Origin: Neorhizobium sp. SOG26 | Lineage (GTDB): Bacteria; Pseudomonadota; Alphaproteobacteria; Rhizobiales; Rhizobiaceae | DNA: 64,000 bases | Reading direction: 5' to 3' | Assembly (NCBI RefSeq): GCF_003491345.1 | Contig: NZ_CP025512.1 | Location: 3,187,001-3,251,000 of the forward strand | Shown: positions 59,891 through 64,000 of the stretch, one piece after another | Layout: every line of letters starts with the position of its first letter | Numbering within the stretch: the stretch's first letter is position 1 | Position numbers and translations under genes: made by a program | Notes under the pieces: model-generated | The model's input: only the letters and a program-made list of their open reading frames with translations | What the model was told of the DNA's origin: nothing | Database searches by the model: none

Positions 59891-60073
59891 ATGATCAAGA
59901 TCGTGGAGGCGGTCGTCTTCAATGACGGACAGCGCGTCCCTGTCGGACTGGTGAACATCAAGCAGGCTCTGGAAATGCCGGAGCGGGTGAAGTTCGAGTT
60001 CAGCCATCCGGCGCATGAGGCAGGCAAGACGGATATATTCATCAGCCGCGAAGATTTGTCGAAGTTGATGTAA
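59891..60073 (+). CDS. Small protein, 60 aa
   Basis: Unrecognised. The sequence MIKIVEAVVFNDGQRVPVGLVNIK looks like a small beta-rich fold and ends with a short helix (SREDLSKLM). No signal or membrane segment. GGAGGAGG lies eight bases before the ATG, one of the strongest ribosome binding sites in the window, supporting expression. Confidence 0.65.
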   Translation: MIKIVEAVVFNDGQRVPVGLVNIKQALEMPERVKFEFSHPAHEAGKTDIFISREDLSKLM

Positions 60074-60167
60074 CGGCTGGCTGGCAGCCAGGACGCGTAT
60101 TCGTGATTTAGTATTTTCGGCATTACCGGTTATTCTCCCACCCGCAACCGAAGCGAAGGAGAATGAC

Positions 60168-60374
60168 ATGAAGACATTTCTCGCAATCGCCGCCGTTCTC
60201 GGGTTTACGTCGTCCGCTGCTCTTGCGGATTGCGCCGGCCACGTCACGGCCTCTGCCAAGGTGGACAAGGAAGTCACCACCGCCAGCGTCACCAAGTCCG
60301 ATGAAAAAACTGCCGAAAAGGTCGTCCTTCTGAAGCGTGATCGCCTGAAGAGCGAAACACGCGTCAGCGACTGA
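60168..60374 (+). CDS. Small periplasmic protein, 68 aa
   Basis: A cleavable signal peptide (about 1-20, FLAIAAVLGFTSSAALA) precedes about 48 Lys/Thr/Val-rich residues with one Cys just after the cleavage site (DCAGH). The Cys is not in a proper lipobox. AAGGAG lies before the ATG. Function unknown. Confidence 0.7.
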   Translation: MKTFLAIAAVLGFTSSAALADCAGHVTASAKVDKEVTTASVTKSDEKTAEKVVLLKRDRLKSETRVSD

Positions 60375-60515
60375 GCATGAACCCGCGCCGTCCGCGGCGC
60401 GGGCATCCCCGGATGTGACAGCCGAAGTATTGTGGCTGCGCTGCGGCACGACCCTTCGGAAAGGAACCCTTCGCGGCCAAGCCCGTTGGTTCTGTTCAAC
60501 CAAGGGAGATGACGC

Positions 60516-60713
60516 ATGCCTAATCGCGATCCGTTACCCAATCCCGGTTCCGAAACGCCACGCGGCCCACAATCTGAAGGCGGCATCCCGGATCGGGTCC
60601 AGGAAAAGCCACCGCTGACGCCGGCCCAGGACCCGGGCGACAGCAAGAACCCGCAGGATCCGACGCTCAATCCGGCACTCCTGCCGATCGGTGACCCAGC
60701 CGGTATGGCCTGA
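60516..60713 (+). CDS. Small Pro/Gly-rich protein, 65 aa
   Basis: A disordered, soluble protein rich in Pro, Asp and Asn (for example NPQDPTLNPALLP). No recognised family; similar short rhizobial proteins appear as hypothetical. AAGGGAGATGACGC precedes the ATG. Followed by a terminator. Confidence 0.6.
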   Translation: MPNRDPLPNPGSETPRGPQSEGGIPDRVQEKPPLTPAQDPGDSKNPQDPTLNPALLPIGDPAGMA

Positions 60714-60727
60714 TTTTCAAGCCTTTC

Positions 60728-60756
60728 GGGAGCCCTCGCACAGGGGGGCTCTCTTT
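60728..60756 (+). terminator. Probable terminator
   Basis: GGGAGCCC (60728-60735) pairs with GGGCTCTC (60746-60753; one G-T pair), followed by TTTG. It lies 15 bases after the 65-aa gene. The 248 bases from here to 61004 hold no gene I can support. Confidence 0.6.
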
Positions 60757-61003
60757 GCTTGCCAGAACGGTCGCATAGGTAAGAGCCGAGTTGCTTCCAC
60801 CCCTATATTGTACCCCTCTAAAGTTATTGTTGCTAAACTATTTGTTAATGATCAGAGTGTAGCGACCTGTCGTCGAAAGGCCTCGGGAGGTTGTGGCTCG
60901 GCTGTACCGAACTTCGACCTGTGCCGGTACCGGGAGTAAAGGTATCGGTGCAAAAGGAGCAGCAATAGTCTGCCGATCGGGCTTTACAAGATCGGGAGGA
61001 TGT

Positions 61004-61216
61004 ATGCCTACGCAGTTGGTACGGAATCCGGTCAATCCCGAACAACTTACCCTGTTGCAGCAGGTCTTCGACCGCGCCTGCCAGGAGCATCAGATCGACA
61101 AGACCAGCCCGGATGCCGAGGCGCTGGCGTTGATCCTCGTCAACTCCCTCCAGAAGGGCAAGGACGACGAGGAAAAGCTTGCGGCCGTTGCTGCCGCGCT
61201 TGTTAGTAGCCGCTAG
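61004..61216 (+). CDS. Small soluble protein, 70 aa
   Basis: A helical protein with one ordered stretch (LTLLQQVFDRACQEHQI) and SPDAEALALILVNSLQKGKDDEEKL, suggestive of a helix-turn-helix bundle rather than DNA binding. No named family comes to mind. GGGAGGATGT lies before the ATG at 61004; the frame open to 60893 is not preferred. Confidence 0.7.
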   Translation: MPTQLVRNPVNPEQLTLLQQVFDRACQEHQIDKTSPDAEALALILVNSLQKGKDDEEKLAAVAAALVSSR

Positions 61217-61334
61217 TTTTTCCGGCTTTCATCTGCCCCAAGCGGGTGCGGCGCTATACGCCAAACATCCAAAAGGAACATATCGTTCCTTCGGGAATTG
61301 ACCGAACTCTCGATCAACCCCGAAGGAGGCCCGC

Positions 61335-61691
61335 ATGGCAGAGCCCGTGAAAGATATGAAGACCCCTGTTGGATCCGGTTCGTCCTATGACGACGATGTC
61401 AGCAACGAGATCGCGACGCTCCGCACCGAGATCGCCAACCTGCGCGAGCTTCTGGCTGAAAAGGGCGGCAAGGCTTATGAGCGGTTGTCTGAACGTGCCG
61501 GCGCGGCGGCGAGCTATGTGCAGAGCGAAGCCGCATCGGTGGCTGGCACCGTGCGCGAACACCCGGCCGCAACGACCACCCTGTTCACGCTGATCGGCGC
61601 AATCGGCTTTGCGATCGGGTACGTTGTGGCAAGTGCCTCTGCCGAAAGCAAGCAGGCCTGGTACCGCCGCTACCTCACAGATCGTTTCTGA
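61335..61691 (+). CDS. DUF883/ElaB-like membrane-anchored protein
   Basis: A 118-residue protein. The N-terminal 80 residues form a helical, coiled-coil-like segment (EIATLRTEIANLRELLAEKGG), and one membrane helix near the C terminus (LFTLIGAIGFAIGYVVA) is followed by a short basic end. The pattern is that of ElaB/YqjD-like inner-membrane proteins that bind ribosomes in stationary phase. AAGGAGG precedes the ATG. Confidence 0.75.
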   Translation: MAEPVKDMKTPVGSGSSYDDDVSNEIATLRTEIANLRELLAEKGGKAYERLSERAGAAASYVQSEAASVAGTVREHPAATTTLFTLIGAIGFAIGYVVASASAESKQAWYRRYLTDRF

Positions 61692-61716
61692 GAATGATGC
61701 CTTTCAGCGATACGCT

Positions 61717-62205
61717 TCACGCGGGCGTATCGCTGACGGCGACCTGTTCCTGGGCCACATCGATCCACACGGCACCGGTTAGTTCAGCCATGTGGTCCGG
61801 TGCGATGCGCACCGCCGCATTGATCGCGCCGGCGGCCGGCACAACGATTGCATGACGTTTCAGCGACACGTCACAATAAACCGGCAGCGGTGTCGCCAGG
61901 CCAAACGGGCAGACCCCGCCCACCGGGTGGCTCGTCAACGCCACGACTTCATCACCACCCAGCATGCGCGGCTTCGGGCCGAAACGGTCGCGGAACTTGC
62001 GGTTATCAAGCCGGCTCATGCCGGACATCACCACCAGCATGGTTTCATCGCCGGCGCGCAGGCAGATGGTCTTGGCGATCTGGTCTGCGTCCACTCCATG
62101 CGCCTCGGCGGCAAGCTGGACGGTCGCCGAACTCTGTTCGGTGACGATGACATCGATCTCAGGGGCTTTGAGGGAGAAGAAATTGCGAACGGATTCAAGG
62201 CTCAT
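61717..62205 (-). CDS. YbaK/ProX-family aminoacyl-tRNA deacylase
   Basis: A 162-residue protein that hydrolyses mischarged tRNA, such as Cys-tRNA(Pro). The family core with AAEAHGVDADQIAKTICLRA, the Lys in the first segment and HPVGGVCPFGL are clear. Cytoplasmic. Single gene, divergent from the small RNA copy 2. Confidence 0.92.
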   Translation of the reverse strand: MSLESVRNFFSLKAPEIDVIVTEQSSATVQLAAEAHGVDADQIAKTICLRAGDETMLVVMSGMSRLDNRKFRDRFGPKPRMLGGDEVVALTSHPVGGVCPFGLATPLPVYCDVSLKRHAIVVPAAGAINAAVRIAPDHMAELTGAVWIDVAQEQVAVSDTPA

Positions 62206-62290
62206 GGTGGCAAGATGGCCGAGCCTTGGGCGGCTCGCAAGCCCCTCTTCTTCTACCCATGCAGAAAATGCATTGCTGCAGTGCGAAATT

Positions 62291-62320
62291 TTGACTGTTT
62301 TTTAAGCCGTGCTCCTATAT
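62291..62320 (+). promoter_or_regulatory. Promoter of small RNA copy 2
   Basis: TTGACT (62291-62296) and CTATAT (62315-62320) with an 18-base spacer. The -10 matches the rhizobial consensus exactly. Confidence 0.65.
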
Positions 62321-62326
62321 AGTCAA

Positions 62327-62447
62327 ATCATCGACAGGCGCACTCCTCCTCCCAGCGCCTCCGATGGGACCAGCAACACCTCCTCCTCCCGGTTGTTGGT
62401 CAGTATCGAAAGCCCGGCGCTCCTCCTCCCGCGCCGGGCTTTCTCTT
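62327..62447 (+). ncRNA. Three-hairpin small RNA with CCTCCTCCC loops, copy 2
   Basis: Three hairpins in the same order as at 20991: AGGCGC/GCGCCT (62336-62360) with loop ACTCCTCCTCCCA, identical to the loop of copy 1; GACCAGCAAC/GTTGTTGGTC (62368-62401; one G-U) with a loop containing CCTCCTCCTCCC; and AAAGCCCGGCGC/GCGCCGGGCTTT (62409-62442) with loop TCCTCCTCCC, the terminator. Stems differ from copy 1 through compensating changes. The 5' end is inferred from the promoter. Confidence 0.88.
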
Positions 62448-62662
62448 TGTCCGGGACTGACGAGAGGCACCTCACCGAGAGGCGCTGCATCTTGACGTTT
62501 GCACGTCGTCAGCCTAGATGATTTCGCATCGATATTTGTTTGATAAGCCAGCACGACACGCTTCCCGCGTCAGCGACGATCTTTCTTCAAATACGAAACT
62601 CACCGTTTTTCGCAGGCGACTGCGCGGAACAAGTCGGTCTTATTTGCATGAAAGGCATCGTT

Positions 62663-62872
62663 ATGGCGACCGGTACTGTAAAGTGGTTCAACGCAACCAA
62701 GGGTTATGGCTTCATTCAGCCGGATGATGGCGCACAGGACGTTTTCGTTCACATCTCCGCTGTTGAGCGCGCTGGCATGGGCCAGCTCAAGGACGGCCAG
62801 AAGCTCTCCTACGAACTTGTAACCGACAAGCGTTCGGGCAAGGTTTCGGCAGACCATCTTCAGGCTGCTTGA
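62663..62872 (+). CDS. Cold-shock protein (CspA family)
   Basis: A 69-residue single cold-shock domain with RNP1 KGYGFIQ and RNP2 VFVHIS. It binds single-stranded RNA/DNA and unwinds mRNA structure. The ATG at 62663 begins [10 protein letters not shown]; the upstream open frame is the untranslated leader, over 100 bases long, as is usual for regulated csp genes. A terminator follows. Confidence 0.96.
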   Translation: MATGTVKWFNATKGYGFIQPDDGAQDVFVHISAVERAGMGQLKDGQKLSYELVTDKRSGKVSADHLQAA

Positions 62873-62898
62873 TCATTCTTGATCGCAAGTTCTTCGAA

Positions 62899-62923
62899 AA
62901 GGCCGGCTCGTCCGGCCTTTTTT
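62899..62923 (+). terminator. Intrinsic terminator of the csp gene
   Basis: AAGGCCGG (62899-62906) pairs with CCGGCCTT (62912-62919), loop CTCGT, followed by T residues to 62923. Confidence 0.93.
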
Positions 62924-63115
62924 CGTTCGGGGATCTTCCTCTTGTAAAGGGGTGGACCCATCCCCATCTAGGGTTCAGTCGCGTTTCCGGCGCACCTGGG
63001 GCTTGAGGGCAAAAATGCTGATCTGGTCATAGGTAACGGCAAATACGGGAGACCGTGCCGTCTTGAAGCAGGTGACATATCCGCGTTTACGGAATGTTAA
63101 CCTTTCGGAGAGACG

Positions 63116-63136
63116 ATGACTGCTAGAGCCGCATGA
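63116..63136 (+). CDS. Possible six-codon leader ORF
   Basis: ATG at 63116 follows GGAGAGACG and encodes MTARAA before TGA at 63134. That TGA overlaps the ATG of the next tiny ORF (ATGA), a typical coupling arrangement. Too short to judge on its own. Confidence 0.3.
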   Translation: MTARAA

Positions 63137-63225
63137 GTCGTTTTCGATTTGAAGCGGCCGCGCCGGAAATGCTTATCCCATCTCGAGTGACCACGGATGT
63201 ACTGGCACCAATGATCGGGGACTGA
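63133..63225 (+). CDS. Possible 30-aa small protein
   Basis: ATG at 63133 to TGA at 63225 encodes 30 residues beginning MSRFRFEAAAPEMLIPSR. It directly abuts the stem of a terminator and overlaps the preceding mini-ORF by four bases. A possible promoter, CTTGAA (63062) with GTTTAC (63085) at 17 bases, lies upstream. No family recognised; an RNA gene is an alternative reading. Confidence 0.4.
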   Translation: MSRFRFEAAAPEMLIPSRVTTDVLAPMIGD

Positions 63226-63256
63226 AAGGTCGGGCTTGCCCCGGCCTTTTGTTTTT
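63225..63256 (+). terminator. Intrinsic terminator
   Basis: AAAGGTCGGG (63225-63234) pairs with CCCGGCCTTT (63240-63249; one T-G pair), followed by TGTTTTT. No gene other than the tiny ORFs precedes it, since the csp gene has its own terminator 300 bases earlier. Confidence 0.85.
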
Positions 63257-63313
63257 CTGGCTTCCCTCCAACCTGGCCGCGGACCGGACCGGCCAGGCTG
63301 AGAGATGGATGCC

Positions 63314-64000
63314 TCAGGCGGCCAACACTGCCATGATGCGGATCCACGAGCGGATGCCCTTGTGGAAGGACTTCAGGTCATACTTCTCGTTCGGGGAATG
63401 AACGCCGTCGTCGCTGAGCCCAAAGCCGACGAGAAGCGATTCCATGCCAAGCAGGTTTTGGAAGTCACCGACGATCGGGATCGATCCGCCAGAACCGATG
63501 ACCAGAGCGGGCTTTGCCCATTCCTCCGACAGCGCCGTCTTTGCCTTCGTCAGCACCGGTGAATCGTAGCCGAGCTGCAGCGCCGGCGAGCTGCCATGTT
63601 CGAGGAACTCGACCGTGCAGTCCTTCGGCATCTTGGAGCGGACATAAGCGCGGAGGTTCTCGCGGATCTTTGCCGGGTCCTGCTGGCCCACCAGCCGGAA
63701 GGAAACCTTGGCCGAGGCCTTCGACGCGATCACCGTCTTGAAGCCCTGGCCGGTATAACCGCCGTTGATGCCGTTGATTTCGCAGGTCGGGCGCGCCCAG
63801 AGCAGTTCAAGCATCGAACGGCCCTTTTCACCCGCCAGTTCCGACAGGCCGACTTCACCGAGGAAGTCATTGCGACCGCCGGTCAGGTTGTCCCATGCCG
63901 ACTTGATGTTGGATGGCGTTTCTTCCACGCCGTCGTAGAAACCTTCAACCGTCACGCGGCCTGTTTCATCATGCAGGCCGGCAAGGATCTTCGAGAGGAT
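63314..64000 (-). CDS. M20-family peptidase, 5' end missing
   Basis: The frame runs off the right edge of the window, so only the C-terminal 228 residues are seen. It includes part of the dimerisation domain (SAKVSFRLVGQQDPAKI) and the end of the catalytic domain with SGGSIPIVGDFQ and GLSDDGVHSPNEKYDLKSF, whose His is the last metal ligand. This matches M20 dipeptidases and acylaminoacid-type hydrolases with two zinc ions. The GTG at 63955 is internal. Confidence 0.92.
   Translation of the reverse strand: MLSKILAGLHDETGRVTVEGFYDGVEETPSNIKSAWDNLTGGRNDFLGEVGLSELAGEKGRSMLELLWARPTCEINGINGGYTGQGFKTVIASKASAKVSFRLVGQQDPAKIRENLRAYVRSKMPKDCTVEFLEHGSSPALQLGYDSPVLTKAKTALSEEWAKPALVIGSGGSIPIVGDFQNLLGMESLLVGFGLSDDGVHSPNEKYDLKSFHKGIRSWIRIMAVLAA

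Overview
The window looks like a chromosomal segment of an alphaproteobacterium of the order Hyphomicrobiales (Rhizobiales), most likely Rhizobiaceae. The reasons are the GC-rich coding sequence, the cmk-rpsA block beside a TIGR02300-type acidic protein and a tRNA-Ala, the rimP-nusA-ylxR-infB operon, the dnaX-ybaB block next to the SRP RNA, promoters that fit the rhizobial CTTGAC-N17-CTATAT pattern, a RIME-like palindromic repeat, and two small RNAs with CCTCCTCCC loops like the rhizobial alpha-r8/MmgR family. No transposase, prophage, CRISPR array or rRNA was seen. Assignments rest on motifs and family knowledge; no database search was run.

Layout: (1) 1-2525: end of a DUF1993-like gene and a two-component system. 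(2) 2526-12871: a divergent amino-sugar cluster. The leftward operon encodes a BadF-type kinase, a GntR/UTRA regulator, a SIS-domain deaminase/isomerase and NagA. The rightward operon encodes MurQ, an ABC importer (binding protein, two permeases, ATPase) and a Gfo/Idh/MocA oxidoreductase. Together they read as uptake of MurNAc or GlcNAc-containing sugars, phosphorylation, lactyl-ether cleavage, deacetylation and deamination to fructose-6-phosphate. (3) 12.9-17.3 kb: tRNA-Ala(GGC), the TIGR02300 protein, a PaiB-like flavin protein at the place where aroA is usual, then cmk and rpsA. (4) 17.3-25.7 kb: two unassigned low-complexity proteins, a short RNase D, small RNA copy 1, a malate/lactate-type dehydrogenase, exbB-exbD-tonB and kduD. 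(5) 25.8-31.8 kb: the rimP-nusA-ylxR-infB operon with a terminator hairpin in its leader. (6) 31.9-38.8 kb: an MFS exporter, two-gene units and a TetR/hydrolase divergent pair. (7) 38.8-46.1 kb: ybaB, dnaX, SRP RNA, HIT, nudC, pheA, kdsB, a membrane cytochrome c and an AEC carrier. (8) 46.3-59.4 kb: adenosine kinase, an SH3 protein, a hydroxyacid reductase, moeB-like, recF, a globin-coupled chemoreceptor, slyX, dnaK-dnaJ and a class A penicillin-binding protein. (9) 59.5-64 kb: a run of very small genes, a YbaK deacylase, small RNA copy 2, a cold shock gene, a tiny possible bicistron and the 3' part of an M20 peptidase.

The most notable items are the amino-sugar ABC/MurQ cluster with its paired 20-bp operator-like repeats, the two paralogous three-hairpin small RNAs whose loops all carry an anti-Shine-Dalgarno motif, the terminator in the rimP leader, the replacement of aroA, and the tiny overlapping ORF pair ahead of a terminator at 63.1-63.26 kb.
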